The translations under genes were made by a program, and so were the position numbers. A DNA stretch of 64,000 bases, taken from assembly GCA_022813625.1 (NCBI GenBank), contig JAKLMB010000009.1:62001-126000 (forward strand). The letters are read 5' to 3'. The DNA is from Aaosphaeria pasadenensis (lineage: Eukaryota; Ascomycota; Dothideomycetes; Pleosporales). The notes under the pieces are model-generated. The model was not told the DNA's origin and ran no database searches. It worked only from the letters and a program-made list of their open reading frames with translations. Shown here one piece after another: positions 53,565-64,000 of the stretch (the first letter of the stretch is position 1; every line of letters starts with the position of its first letter).

Positions 53565-54741
53565 TTACTGGACTAGTATATATCGCCAAGGGTGAAGGCA
53601 GAACATGGTCATTTAAGTTGAAACCTTTTGTAGGAAGGTAAGTACCTTTTACGGGCATTACCGATGCCATAGGCAGAAGTCTTGACACCTGCCTGGAAAA
53701 GCCATGCGCCCTCCCCTTCCTCCCAGTGACCCCCTGGGCGCGGGCGTGGGGGCGCTAACATCGAACACCGGTGTCGGCTGGTCGATCCCTGCAGGATCAC
53801 CCGCATGGTCTACACTTAGGGAGGTCTATGCAATTGTCCGACTTGGCAGATCGAGTAGATATCCTCATTGGATGTTCCGCTTCAAGCAATGCTAGTTCCA
53901 ATTTACAGCCTCGGTCCAATAGCCGGGGAGTTCTGCATTCCTTAACGAGCTCGATATTAAAATATGCACGCCTATCGCTGCGCCGATGCCTCCGCTGTTT
54001 TCCAAGGTGCTCATATTCGCCCTTTGTGGCAGGTCGTCTTAATTCACATCATGCGTATGTAATCATGTGCCTAGCTTATACTGCCGATCTTATCGAGGGC
54101 GCGAAGATCCCGACTGCAATCCTCAGGGATCGATTGTTTCGAATGGGTTCACTTGTCTTGCGAGAACCAGGTAACTTTCATCAGAGCAAGGCCTATGCGT
54201 CCACGTTTTTCATATGAAGTTCATGTATTTTTGTCGTCAGGATCTGTACTGCAATATACAGATTAATGCTGCGTGTGCAAAGAAGATATATATCAAATGC
54301 TTCCGCTTTCAAGGCGATGTCGAAGTACGTCAAACTAACATTACAGGGGCAATTCGCTTGTGGAGAAAGGCTGAAGGAGCAAGTCAAACGTCAGATAAGA
54401 CGCCATACCAGCTTCCTTCTTTAGTGACTTCCGCCCGTTCCTCCAGGAGTGCCATGTAGTGGAATCGGCCATAGCCACTGGAGGTATGCCTCATCTCGCC
54501 TGCGCCGGCTCTCGGTGGATCTGGAATTGGAAGGACGACTGATGGCGTTGTCTTGGCTAGCATTACTCCCCCAGAAACATTGTATGCACAGTCTATTGCT
54601 CGATAAGGCATCACGATGGGGTAGACGTGAAACTTGTATAAGTATCGATCAATGTTCACTCCAGAGGAATCATCATCCAGTCATTCACTTTCTATCTTCT
54701 ACCACTCCTCTAAAGAGAATCGCCAACCTCAAACAACCACC
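53565..54741. other. Intergenic
   Basis: 1177 bases between divergent genes. A GC-rich patch at 53705-53760 contains GTGGGG at 53746-53751, a possible CreA-type (SYGGRG) site. No gene recognised. Confidence 0.5.
54636..54643 (+). promoter_or_regulatory. TATA-like element of the trypsin gene
   Basis: GTATAAGT about 100 bases before the ATG at 54742, at a sensible distance for a TATA-driven secreted-enzyme gene. The leader before the ATG is C/A-rich (CAACCACC). Confidence 0.4.
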
Positions 54742-55615
54742 ATGGGTCTCAAGTCTTTTGTCATCGCCCTTGCGATTCCCGCGGTCTCCATGGCTGCAGC
54801 TGTCCCACAAGCTCAAGTCCAGATCGTCGGTGGTGTTCCTGCTACTGCTGGTGAATTCCCATTCATCGTCAGTTTGCAACGCGGTGGCTCTCATTTCTGC
54901 GGAGGCTCTCTTTTGAATGCCAACACCGTGGTGACCGCAGCTCATTGCGCTGTTGGCCAGTCGGCCTCCAACCTCAGGGTTCGCGCAGGAAGTCTTGTAA
55001 GTCTCATATTCAGATCTTCCAAATGTAAATATTTGAAACTAATGGACTATCACAGCAAAAAGCATCCGGTGGAACCTTGTCCAACGTTGCCTCTATCACC
55101 ATCCACCCAAGCTTCTCTAGCTCCACTTTGAACAATGATGTTGCCATCCTCAAGCTCTCTACGCCTATTCCTACGAGCTCCACCATTGGATATGCTGCTC
55201 TACCAGCCTCCGGCTCTGACCCTGCTGCCGGCTCCGGAGCCACCGTTGCTGGATGGTAAGTAATCTTTGATACAAAATTTGCAAGATCTGAGTACTAACG
55301 AGGCAAAGGGGAACTACCAGCTCGGGCGGTTCCAGCCCTGCAGCTCTCCGAAAGGTCGATGTTCCCATCGTCGCCCGCACGACCTGCCAGAGCCAGTACA
55401 GCGTCTCTGAGATCACCAACAACATGTTCTGCGCTGGTCTCACCGCTGGAGGCAAGGACTCCTGCCAGGGAGACAGCGGCGGCCCAATCATCAACACCTC
55501 CAGCCGTGTTCTCATCGGACTTGTTTCCTGGGGTGAGGGCTGTGCTGCACCAAACAAGCCTGGTGTTTATGCCCGCGTTGGCACTCTCCTTCCGTTCATT
55601 CAGAGCAACTTGTAA
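54742..55615 (+). CDS. Secreted trypsin-like serine protease (S1)
   Basis: 253 residues; exons 54742-54996, 55056-55255 and 55309-55615. Signal peptide 1-18 (MGLKSFVIALAIPAVSMA), a short propeptide, then mature IVGG at 28. Catalytic triad: His68 (TAAHC), Asp113 (NNDVAIL) and Ser208 (GDSGGP). Asp202, six residues before the Ser, sits at the S1-pocket position of trypsin and predicts cleavage after Lys/Arg. Cys pairs typical of fungal trypsins are present (HFCGGS/AAHC and SCQGDSGG/EGCAAP). Similar secreted trypsins occur in Fusarium and other plant-associated ascomycetes. The VAGWGTT motif is rebuilt exactly across intron 2, confirming the splice. Confidence 0.94.
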
Positions 55616-57218
55616 ATGAATTGTCGGCAGTGTACATATCAGCCACACCTCTACCCATGATATGCTTTTGTTTGGATGGTAATGTTTTGGGTTCTATTTT
55701 ACGATCACAGGGAAATGTCTTTGCGAGGGTGGCTTGTGGCTTGAGACGTCGGCAATTTACTTTCATATGCATTTTCCTTATTTTATCGTCGCGAGAGTTA
55801 GTTGGACTATGAAACAGCAATGAGAAACTTTTTTCTTTTGAATGATGCTCCCTGAAGTCCATAAAAAGGCAATACCGCATGTTTCGTTAGGGTTGCCGTC
55901 TGCGCCGCTTTGATGTGTGGCGCAATGATACGAGTAGGATTCTGTCTCTTAAGCGACAAAGCAGAATGTTGGGGTATGAAACATGAATTGCGCCAGCTTT
56001 GTTTGGATCTGACGTCAGACACGAATCCCATTATAACTTTGTTCATGCCTTAATATTGAAATCAGGAACCAAATCTTCGAGCACGAAACAAAACTTGAGC
56101 TCGCACAGAAATAATTCATGTGTGTAACATGAAGCCAGCAGAGGAGGCATTGCTAACAGCGCCCACTTGCTTCAGACAGAAACCCAGGAAAGCTCAGTCG
56201 TATGCGGCCCACTAAATGGTTCACCCTCCTTATGACTTATGAGACTCGATCATTTTCTGAAAGGCCTTCACGCCCTGAACATCATGAACTATGTTATTTT
56301 TCTTTCGTTGCCTTGAACGCGAGCGACATCGCACTCGCGACCGATTGTTGACTCATGGCCCTGTTCATTAGCAAAATTGTACTAGCTCTCATTAGATGAG
56401 AACTTTACGATATTTAAACCTCGGTGTTTCGAGGCTACGCTGTTCATGATGGTAGAATTTTCGGCTACTTCGAGGTGTAAGGAAGAATGAAAAAGCGGAT
56501 GTTTTAATTGTAGATTTGAAGGAACTTCAAAGCATCGCATCATCGAAATTTCTATCATTGCTAGATACTGTTCTTCTATTAACGTAAAATTAGCAATCGA
56601 GCCTACACGAGGGTCGAAGTATGTTATAATGTATTACGGCATAGGAAGAGGCGTGTTCCTGTAGGATTTTCCTTTAGGATTCCACGGCCTACCTAGATTC
56701 AGGCCATATGAAGTTACACTAATGAAATCCTTCCCATTCCATGTTCTTCCTTTAGAGAGATTTTGACGAAAGGGACATACTGAAGTCTTATTCGTACATA
56801 TTTCAATGGATCAGCTGATACAACATTATGTGTTGCTTAACGACGGGTTATATATTACGAACCATAGTGACTGCCAAAATAGCACCAATTGTCGTAATTT
56901 CGCGACTTGCTTCAAAGACGGAAAAGTCGGTAGACACTTTGCAAGGATACACCGAGCACACTATTGCCTACTCTACCAGGCATATATTTTTTCGTGTTGC
57001 GAAATATGATGAGTTTTGAGAATGTGGCTAGCTCATATTTTCTCGGGTCCGAAATGTGTTGTCCTATAAAATTCAACATCCCCATCCGGAACAACTACCT
57101 GCACCCATCCAGCATCGTAAGCATCATTACACATAATTCGTGTCTCTTTATTTCTTCAATTTTCTGTATTGAGTGGTATCACTGCCACTTAAATAACACC
57201 GAGGCAGATACTACTACT
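55616..57218. other. Intergenic
   Basis: 1603 bases between same-strand genes. AT-rich in parts (56380-56640). No gene, repeat or RNA gene recognised. Confidence 0.6.
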
Positions 57219-58234
57219 ATGGTTACTTATTCTACTATCGTGGCGAGCAATGTGCATTTCGCCGAACAGCACCATCTCCGACGCGTGTGCGTTTTCGCAG
57301 GCGCAACTGCTGGCATCGGATTAGCAACCTTGAAGAAAATAGCCTCCATGCTGCACGAATCAAAGTTCTACATTCTAGGAAGATCGAGATCGCGTTTTTC
57401 CGACCAACTGGCGGGATTGACCAAAATAAATCCCAGCAACATCTATCATTTCATCGAAGAAGAAGTATCCCTGATGTCGGCGGTTGACGCCGCCTGTCAT
57501 TCAATTCTCACGTCCGAGACGAAGATAGATTACCTTTGCATGAGCTCCGGCGGCATACCGTGGCAAGGGCCCGTCTGTACGTTTCAAACCATTACCTTCT
57601 AAGTGCAAGCCGTTGACACAATAGCTTCATAGATACCAAAGAGGGTCTAGAGGCAAATTTTGCAATTTCTTACTACTCCCGCATACGGCTTGTCTCTAAT
57701 CTACTGCCACTCCTCCAAAAATCCGAACAACCACACGTCCTGTCGATTCTTAACGGAACTAAGGAAAAACGCATCAACGAAGATGACATTGGACTCGAAA
57801 GGTCTTGGGGGATTGTACCTGTGATCGATCACTCTACACTCCTCACAAGTCTAGCATTCGATTATCTCGCAACGAACGACCATTCTAAGCGGGTCGCCTA
57901 TCTCCATGTTACTCCAGGTCTTGTCAATACAGGGAGCCGAAAGCAGAGACCTGATACATCGAAAGGGTGGTTTCGTTGGTTGGGGTTATTGCTTCTTTCT
58001 CACATCGCAGATCTTATCGTTCGACTCACTGGGATGTCGATTAATGAGTCTGGCGAGAGACATGCATACTTATTGACGAGTGGCCAGTTCGAGCCCGGAT
58101 CATGGCGTCTTGATAGGCTTAATGATGTAATACCGGACAATGATGCTGTCGTCTCTTACCGGAACGCTGGTTGGGCGGACAAGATCTGGAACTTTACAGA
58201 GCGTGAATGGACGCGAGCCCTTAGTGCCATGTAG
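57219..58234 (+). CDS. SDR-fold (Rossmann) oxidoreductase-like protein, atypical active site
   Basis: 319 residues; exon 1 57219-57576, intron 57577-57632 (donor GTACGT, acceptor CATAG), exon 2 57633-58234. The cofactor loop GATAGIG is at 28-34, after the strand VCVFA, and YILGRS follows as the second strand. DYLCMSSGGIPWQGP is the fourth strand. Across the splice the frame reads KEGLEANFAISYYSRIRLVSNLLPLL, typical of a fungal SDR branch. No YxxxK is found after the fifth strand (HVLSILNGTKEKR), so the classical catalytic pair is absent. Function unknown; perhaps a non-classical reductase. A hydrophobic stretch near the C-terminus (LGLLLLSHIADLIVRL) may associate with membranes. Confidence 0.8.
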
Positions 58235-58531
58235 TCGAATTCGAGCACGAATGAATCTTATTGTATAGTGGAAGCTGCGATTAGGTGACAATCCTTCAGT
58301 GATCGACACGTAGGAGATCCATGAACAGGAAACCCCTGTCGCCGAATTAACCGTCGAATAGTGTTGCATCAAGAATCTGCCGAAAGCTTGCACATAAGCT
58401 GTGGGATCGCATAGGATATAGTTTAAAATTATTTAGGCAATGTATTTACAGCGCATGGCAAAAAATATGAACAAGAATTCAACACATTTGAACTCATGGA
58501 CTTGTCCCATCTCGGATACCGCTCACTCTAT

Positions 58532-59986
58532 CTAGTAAAGTGCAAAACGACGGAAGCTTCGGCGAGCCTTGGATGATGCGAGACATTGAGAATACCAATC
58601 ATTCTGCTTCTTACAGACGGCTCCAGACACGCAGGTGGTTGGTCCAGTATATCCCGAGCCACCACATTGTCCATAGAGAGCTACTGTCTTGACTCCAGAC
58701 CCTGAACCTGTTGCAGGTGCAGATGGTGCAGGGGCTATAGCCTTAGAGGTGGCAGCGGCAACCTTGGTGCTAGTTGCAAATGTAGTAGCAGCGGCCTGGG
58801 TGGGCTTGGGGTTGGAGACAGCACCCTCGTTCGCATCAGCGTTGGTAGAGCCAAGTTTGGCCGGACCAGCGTTGGCCTTGACATGAGCGGAAACTTTGTC
58901 GGCGGACAGAGCATTGGGAATCTTGAATTTGGCGAGCGAGGAGACGAAGCTGGTGGTGGATCCTCCGCTCAATTTTCCGCTTGACGAGTCGACGCTGTTG
59001 GCAAGGCAGTCCCGGCCGAAAGCGGATGAGCATGCATTTCCAGCATTGACAACGAAAGTTGAGACTCCAGCTGCGGATTGTGTCGAAGGCTGGCTAACGG
59101 ATGCAAAAGCATTACCCTCAATGAGGGCATTGGCGCCTTTGTATGCATCAAATGCATGTCCCTTCATATTGGAGAAGAGATTGTTGACCGCATGGAAGGT
59201 ACCGGATACACCATCTGCACCAAGCTTAGGTGCACGACCAGACAGGTTATGGAAGTAATTCTTATCCAAAGTGACCTTATCACCATTGGCGATGAACATA
59301 AGGCCCCAGTAGTGGTTATCGTTGCAGGTGGCCGACGTAGTGGTAACGCCATCGAACTCGTTGTTCGATAAAGTAATGCTAGACCCAGCGTAATGACTGA
59401 CGACAAACATGCGGCCGATGAGAGAGAACTTGCAGTGGTCGACCCAGACTCCGTCGTTACCACCCTGGAAATCGAGTCCATCGCCACCCCAAACAACACC
59501 TGGGTTGATAGAAGTGATCTCGATGCCCTGGATGATAACGTTCTTGGCGTTCTTTTGGAGGGAGAGGCCCTTGCCCTTGATAACACCCTTACCTCCAACT
59601 CCAAGGATACTCTTGTTGCTTCCAACAGGCAGCGCGCCCGGGCCAGCAGGATCGTAGGTGATAGAACTAACAGCAACGTTGTCAGATCCACCGCAGGAAA
59701 GATCTCCAAGATAGTATTGTCCACCACCTGAGACGCTGCAAGACTTCCTGTCACAGCCTGCTCCGGTTGTAGTTTTGCCAGTGAAATCGAAAGTCTTGGT
59801 AAGGAGGATAGTGCGCGCAGTACTATCGGATAGGTAAGATGCAAGTTCCTCGTTCGTGGTTGGAGTCACGGCTTGAGCGGCTCCACCGCCCGTCACACCC
59901 GTAGCAAAACCATACGCAGTGCCAGAGACTTTCTGAGCCGTTGCACTCGCCGCGGTAGCGAGAATCGCGATAAACGAAAATCTCAT
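58532..59986 (-). CDS. Secreted PL1 pectin lyase with C-terminal CBM1
   Basis: 484 residues, intronless. Signal peptide 1-17. PL1 beta-helix about 20-335 with YGFATGVTGGG, SNKSILGVGGKGVIKGKGL, VVWGGDGLDF (165-173), WVDHCKFSLIGRMFVVSHY, SNNEFDGVTTTSATC and NYFHNLSGRAPKLG. A long Ala/Thr/Ser/Pro linker (about 375-433) leads to a fungal cellulose-binding module at 436-469: ALYGQCGGSGYTGPTTC, then VCKKQNDWYSQCL. The four cysteines are 441, 452, 458 and 468, and the aromatic face is Tyr438, Trp464 and Tyr465. A basic tail SSKARRSFRRFALY follows the module, which is unusual because CBM1 normally ends the chain. It degrades pectin while held on cellulose. TATA-like ATATAAT lies on the minus strand near 60211. 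Confidence 0.93.
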   Translation of the reverse strand: MRFSFIAILATAASATAQKVSGTAYGFATGVTGGGAAQAVTPTTNEELASYLSDSTARTILLTKTFDFTGKTTTGAGCDRKSCSVSGGGQYYLGDLSCGGSDNVAVSSITYDPAGPGALPVGSNKSILGVGGKGVIKGKGLSLQKNAKNVIIQGIEITSINPGVVWGGDGLDFQGGNDGVWVDHCKFSLIGRMFVVSHYAGSSITLSNNEFDGVTTTSATCNDNHYWGLMFIANGDKVTLDKNYFHNLSGRAPKLGADGVSGTFHAVNNLFSNMKGHAFDAYKGANALIEGNAFASVSQPSTQSAAGVSTFVVNAGNACSSAFGRDCLANSVDSSSGKLSGGSTTSFVSSLAKFKIPNALSADKVSAHVKANAGPAKLGSTNADANEGAVSNPKPTQAAATTFATSTKVAAATSKAIAPAPSAPATGSGSGVKTVALYGQCGGSGYTGPTTCVSGAVCKKQNDWYSQCLASSKARRSFRRFALY

Positions 59987-62019
59987 GATGAATGATTTGA
60001 TAGCAACGGAGCTGAAGAGAGACTAGTGAGATATGTTGATCGTGGAGAAAGGAGTGAGCGTTTAGTCAGACCGGCCGAAGATTCGCTCAAGAATGTTAAC
60101 GAGAGAAAAGGAGTGAAAATCAATCCGTTGACTTGGGATTATGTCGATGAGAAACGAATGACAGAAAGTGAATGAATGATATCGTAAACTCAGCCGTGAG
60201 GTGCAGGAGCATTATATGGGGGATGATGCGATGCACTCAAATTGCAGGCAGACATGTAGATCATACTCTAGACCTCACATTCGGTCATTTGCCTGAAAAT
60301 GCATTTATCTCCTGTGTAAGCGCGTGGAGAGGCTGTCATTCTGAACGCTAGCGTCCGTTAGAATCCACCATTTGTTTCAACATTCGACCGTCTACTTGGT
60401 TGCCAAGAAGCGAGGTTCGAGCACATTGTCTCTGCCTGTTTCCTGTATTCTGAAGAATGGAAGATGAATAGATCTAGAGGGTGCGTTACCCGTTAAGTCA
60501 TCTAGGCACAATAGTTGCTCCACAGAGTTTGTTGCATGATCGTAGTACTCCGTACACCTTTTTGTTTCTACACCTATGCGAATCATTCAAACAATAAACC
60601 CCTGACACGGAACTCACGGCGCGTCGCCTGCTGATATGGTAAGAACACCTCCGACCGATGGATTGACCAAGCCAGGTTGTGTGCGCAGAAGTGTTGTGCC
60701 TGTCGACCTCTGTCAAGCCTTAAGGTTTTGCGCTTTGCAGAATGGGTAGTGTTTCAATGTTTTGAATCATCACACAGACGGGTTCTCAACCCACCATACC
60801 CTCATTATGAAACATGGACATGGTCAGATAGGGCTAGAGCACGAATCGGATCTGGCGCGCTAGCCTTACAGGGGAATTGTTTTGATCAGGTTCTGTCTGA
60901 ACGCTTCCGTCTGGAAGGAATCCCACCAATCTGGTCGCGATACGATACGAGGTGCGAACTACCATTCCGATATCTTGGAATCGATTCAGAACTGCTGAAC
61001 CGTAAAGATGCACATGCTTTACAGTGTGCTTTTTTGGTACTTCGCTACATCCCGATCTCTATCCCGCTTTCCCATTTTTACGCTTTGACAGATGCTAACC
61101 GCATGAAACGGCCCCTTAAATTCTACGTCCACATTCGGTGACCTTCGCCTGTTAGTCATGATCAAATTGATCGCTAATGAGTGAGTGGCATACTTTACTT
61201 ATATCCTAGATGTCAGGCTCTCGAGCGCTTACAAGTCTTAGAAGCTACATTACAACATCCGCCGTATACCAAACATCTAGCTCAGAGCGCGACCGCACAA
61301 TGCATTGAACAAAAATATCTTTCACTCAATGCGCACAACATCTTTCGGGCACTACACGTTCCTTGCTCTATATCCAATTACTATCCAAAGGCTTAGAGCC
61401 AATGCCTAGTCTTACGGATTTGGAAAGGTTGGATAGGATATGCTCCGTTCCGCTTCTCAAAGTGCTACAGTGCATGTAAATATATATCTGGTATCTACAA
61501 CGCTACGACGCCTCTCTGCCTCTAGAATAATGTCGTCGTAGTCACAGCTGACTCGTAGAACATTGTTACGGACGGCTTGATCTGATATCCATCCGCCTAG
61601 GCTTGAGGCACAATTTGTCCGGTTATTTGTCCGTTCGATTCTGAGCTAAACCACAATGATCGCGATCGGTGGATGCTGAATTCAAGATCGGCATTGTGTC
61701 ACCCAATAAAGACAGATGGACGCAGGCAATACATACTGAACATGGATTGTCGTAAGAACTATCAGCTGTAGGGCGAGCTTATTTACGTGCTTGTCGTTGC
61801 TTGGTCCAAGGCGTGTGGACGAGCGGTTCCGGATGAGGCATGATGCAAGGATGGAAGGGCAACAGGCGAATGAAATCATTGAAGAAGTATTCTCCGGGCA
61901 AGACCATAAATACAAGTGAAATATGCACAATAGGAGTTAGACATTCAATCCTACTTTCACCATTTATCGAATAACTATAATTATACCCTCCAACCCATAT
62001 TGTCTCCAGCGAGGCAGCC
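59987..62019. other. Intergenic, promoter of PL1-CBM1 and of an SDR gene
   Basis: 2033 bases between divergent genes. It contains a TATA-like element (minus strand, 60211-60217), about 225 bases upstream of the pectin lyase start, and one copy of the GTACTCCGTAC motif at 60545-60555. No gene recognised; the 154-codon open frame at 60677-61141 has no family resemblance. Confidence 0.55.
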
Positions 62020-62817
62020 ATGGCCCACCCTAACCGTCTCAAAGATGCTCGTGTACTCGTATTTGGTGGTACTTCCGGAATTGGCTTCGCAGTTGCCAAC
62101 ATGGCAGTTTCCAATGGTGCCTACGTTACAATCTCTGGCTCCAATCAGCCCAAGGTCGACGAGAAGATTTCGAAACTCCGCTCATTTTATCCCGAACTAC
62201 CAGCAGAGAGGGTCTCCGGAATTGCCGTTGATCTTCTCGACCTGTCAAACCTTGAAGCCAACTTAGAGACGCTCTTTGAAAAGGTCACAGATAAAGGCTC
62301 TAAAAAGATCGATCACATAGCCTTCACAGCAGGCGATGTCCCAAGAATTCCTAAAATTGAGGAGATGGATATCGATAGCGCTATGCATGGCTTTAAGATA
62401 CGATTTCTCTGCCCTGCCATGATCGCTAAATTCCTTGCACTTGGAAAATACATTTCGAAAGACCCAAGCAGCTCCTTTACCATTACCGGCGGAGCTCTTT
62501 CCAAAAAGCCTGCACCGGGCAGGTCACTTGCTACAGGCTGGGCTGCATCAGTGGAGGGTCTCACTCGCGGTCTCGCTGTGGATCTTAGTCCAATCCGCGT
62601 CAATGTAGTGGTACCTGGAACGATTCATACCGAGATACTTCAGCGAATCACAGCGAATGGTGATCAAAAGGCCTTGGATACTCTCAGGATGAACAGCGGA
62701 TTGTTGAAAACCTTGGGGCAGCCAGAAGATACAGCAGAGGCGTATGGTTGGATCATGAGAGACCGTTTTGTCACAGGATCAGAGGCGAATACGGATGGTG
62801 GCCGGTTGCTTGCTTAA
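62020..62817 (+). CDS. SDR-family protein lacking the YxxxK active site
   Basis: 265 residues, single exon, start MAHPNRLKDARVLVFGG. Rossmann cofactor loop GGTSGIG at 16-22, VDLLDLSN acidic strand, and HIAFTAGDVPR in place of the classical NNAG. The segment GGALSKKPAPGRSLATGWAASVEGLTRGL aligns with the usual Ser-Tyr-Lys helix, but the Tyr and Lys positions are Ala. The C-terminus has the SDR ending VVVPGTIHTEI and FVTGSEANTDGGRLLA. Length is standard. The fold is clear, but classical oxidoreductase chemistry is doubtful; it may bind NAD(P) as a regulator or use other residues. Cytosolic. Confidence 0.88.
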   Translation: MAHPNRLKDARVLVFGGTSGIGFAVANMAVSNGAYVTISGSNQPKVDEKISKLRSFYPELPAERVSGIAVDLLDLSNLEANLETLFEKVTDKGSKKIDHIAFTAGDVPRIPKIEEMDIDSAMHGFKIRFLCPAMIAKFLALGKYISKDPSSSFTITGGALSKKPAPGRSLATGWAASVEGLTRGLAVDLSPIRVNVVVPGTIHTEILQRITANGDQKALDTLRMNSGLLKTLGQPEDTAEAYGWIMRDRFVTGSEANTDGGRLLA

Positions 62818-63028
62818 ATTTATCTAAGAAACGGAGGTCGATAAGGCCATCTAAGATACTGGAAGGAATGATTTGGCGTGCTATTACAACTCGAGAAGAG
62901 ACCGCAGTCCCCATAATTTCCTTCACATCTTACAGGAGCGACAGGCTAGTATACAAATTGAGATATACGTGAAATCTCCTGTTTCTTACCCGCATCTTAT
63001 AATCAATATTGCCATGTTGAGTCTGATT

Positions 63029-64000
63029 CTAAGAATCATTGCTCAAAGTGCGCGTCTTATCTCCCTTCTCGCTTTCTGTGTCGTCCTCAACTACGGTGCG
63101 ATCAGTTTCAGCGCGGACCACACGTCTGTATCGAACGGGGTCAATCTGTAGCGGGAGATTCTCCAGTTTATCATTCTTGACAGGGACCGGTATTTCCTTG
63201 TCCACCATTTGCCAGCTTTCTTGGTTGTGTCCTTCGTATGCCTTTCTCTGGAGTTGAAATACACCGTCCTGGATCCAGAGATCAATGCGGAATGCAACAG
63301 CCCTGCGAAAGCGGCTCAAGAAGATCAAGAACTTGAGAAGCAAGAGATCCACTAGCGTAATAACACAGGAAAAGACAATGATGAAGGTGAGGCCAAAGAC
63401 GTTGATGTTCCTAGTTTTCATATCAATTAGTACAATGCATCAGATCAGGCCAAATATGCATGACTCACATGAAACCACCAGCCTTTTTCATTCTCTGCAT
63501 ACCGCATAGAGACTTTTCTGCATCCGTCATGTTGGTTCTCATATGCGCTTTTGCAGTGGGCTCGAGGTGGTGGTAGCCGATTGAGTAATCCGCAATAAAG
63601 GTCTGCAGGGATGCCCAGATAAATCTTTCCCACGTAGTGATTTCACGGATCCATTGATCGTTTGGCAATGATGCTATATATCCGCTCCGGGACTTTTCCT
63701 TTATTTCAAAGGCCTGCGATGCCGCAACCACACTTTCGGTCAACAGGGCTCCTGTTATTAAGAGCTGCATACTGGCTCTCTGTATATCAGATGCTCCAGG
63801 AAACTGAATGGAGGATGCGTTTCCAGGGACAGGTCCCAGCTCTGTGCAGTACTCATCTTTTCCATTCCTCAAATAACAATATTGATACTATATGCAGTTT
63901 AGATTCTTTCCGAATATATGGTCAAGGAAAAGATACACATACTTGCTGATTACACCCAAGTGTAGAAACAGCGTTATCAGATAGATAGTGCGTTAGATTT
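63029..64000 (-). CDS. Fungal membrane protein of unknown function (N-terminus beyond window)
   Basis: Exons >64000-63943, 63887-63469 and 63410-63029; the frame is open to the right edge. The extracellular-looking part is Cys-rich (VSTLGCNQQYQYCYLRNGKD, EYCTEL), then an alpha-helical region, then CGMQRMKKAGGFMNINVFGL leading into a strong membrane helix (TFIIVFSCVITLVDLLLLKF). A charged cytosolic tail ends in acidic and Ser-rich residues. This arrangement resembles a widespread but uncharacterised family of fungal polytopic proteins. The splice GGFM-NINVFG is exact. The donor and acceptor of the first intron (GTATGT, ATATAG) are good. No function assigned. Confidence 0.7.

Noticed and set aside
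53771..54217. 148-codon open frame upstream of trypsin
   Set aside because: Random-looking composition and no motif; lies in the promoter region.
60677..61141. 154-codon open frame in the PL1-CBM1/SDR intergenic region
   Set aside because: No family resemblance, no signal and no splicing support.
1..64000. Secondary-metabolite cluster (PKS, NRPS, terpene)
   Set aside because: No backbone enzyme is present. The SDRs, monooxygenase, S41 protease and Zn2Cys6 factor are scattered and have other explanations.
1..64000. CRISPR array, integron or prophage
   Set aside because: The sequence is eukaryotic with spliceosomal introns, and no regular repeat-spacer pattern exists.

Overview
The window is nuclear DNA from a filamentous ascomycete (Pezizomycotina). 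The evidence is short introns of about 45-75 bases with GTRNGT donors and CTAAC-like branch points, mostly monocistronic genes on both strands, long intergenic regions, and typical fungal families: a Zn2Cys6 regulator, AA9 LPMOs, PL1 pectin lyases, a CBM1 module, a DUR3 urea transporter and a fungal S41 protease. Two secreted LPMOs, two secreted pectin lyases and a secreted trypsin suggest a plant-associated or plant-degrading lifestyle. I cannot fix the genus. Most gene models below were spliced by hand, and exon ends are stated where worked out.

Layout. 1-4.1 kb: two paralogous patatin-like lipases with the same exon plan flank an AlaX-type tRNA editing gene. 4.4-10.2 kb: an unrecognised 486-residue protein, then a 1207-residue protein joining 2H phosphoesterase, EEP phosphodiesterase, poly(A)-polymerase-type nucleotidyltransferase and MJ1316 domains. 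This is the most striking gene in the window and looks like a one-polypeptide RNA end-processing or repair system. 11.2-14.4 kb: a BTB-like protein, glyoxalase I and an F-box-like protein. 14.7-19.5 kb: DUR3 and an FMN-dependent monooxygenase, divergent from a shared 1.07-kb promoter. 20.9-23.4 kb: a probably GPI-anchored S41 protease. 23.4-27.1 kb: the largest gene-free stretch, with a perfect 11-bp inverted-repeat pair 600 bp apart (MITE-like). 27.1-34.5 kb: an AA9 LPMO, Mpv17/PMP22, Vps51, RMI1, a small protein and a second AA9. 35.2-39.8 kb: a secreted protein with a broken or oddly spliced frame, a PL1 pectin lyase with two CACGT-N5-ACGTG dyads far upstream, and a dabb-GFA fusion. 41.2-51.5 kb: a Rid-family protein, aldehyde dehydrogenase, a small three-exon gene, a Zn2Cys6 regulator, a MOSC protein and a GNAT. 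52.9-64 kb: a signal-anchored unknown, trypsin, two SDR-fold proteins lacking the YxxxK site, a PL1-CBM1 pectin lyase and a membrane protein running off the right edge.

How the genes fit together. There is no biosynthetic cluster or operon. The secreted genes (AA9 x2, PL1 x2, trypsin) could act together on plant wall pectin, cellulose and protein. The rest is mostly housekeeping: RMI1 (with Sgs1-Top3), Vps51 (GARP tethering), glyoxalase I, ALDH, Rid and AlaX (damage or error clean-up). No tRNA, rRNA, CRISPR array or intact transposon was recognised.
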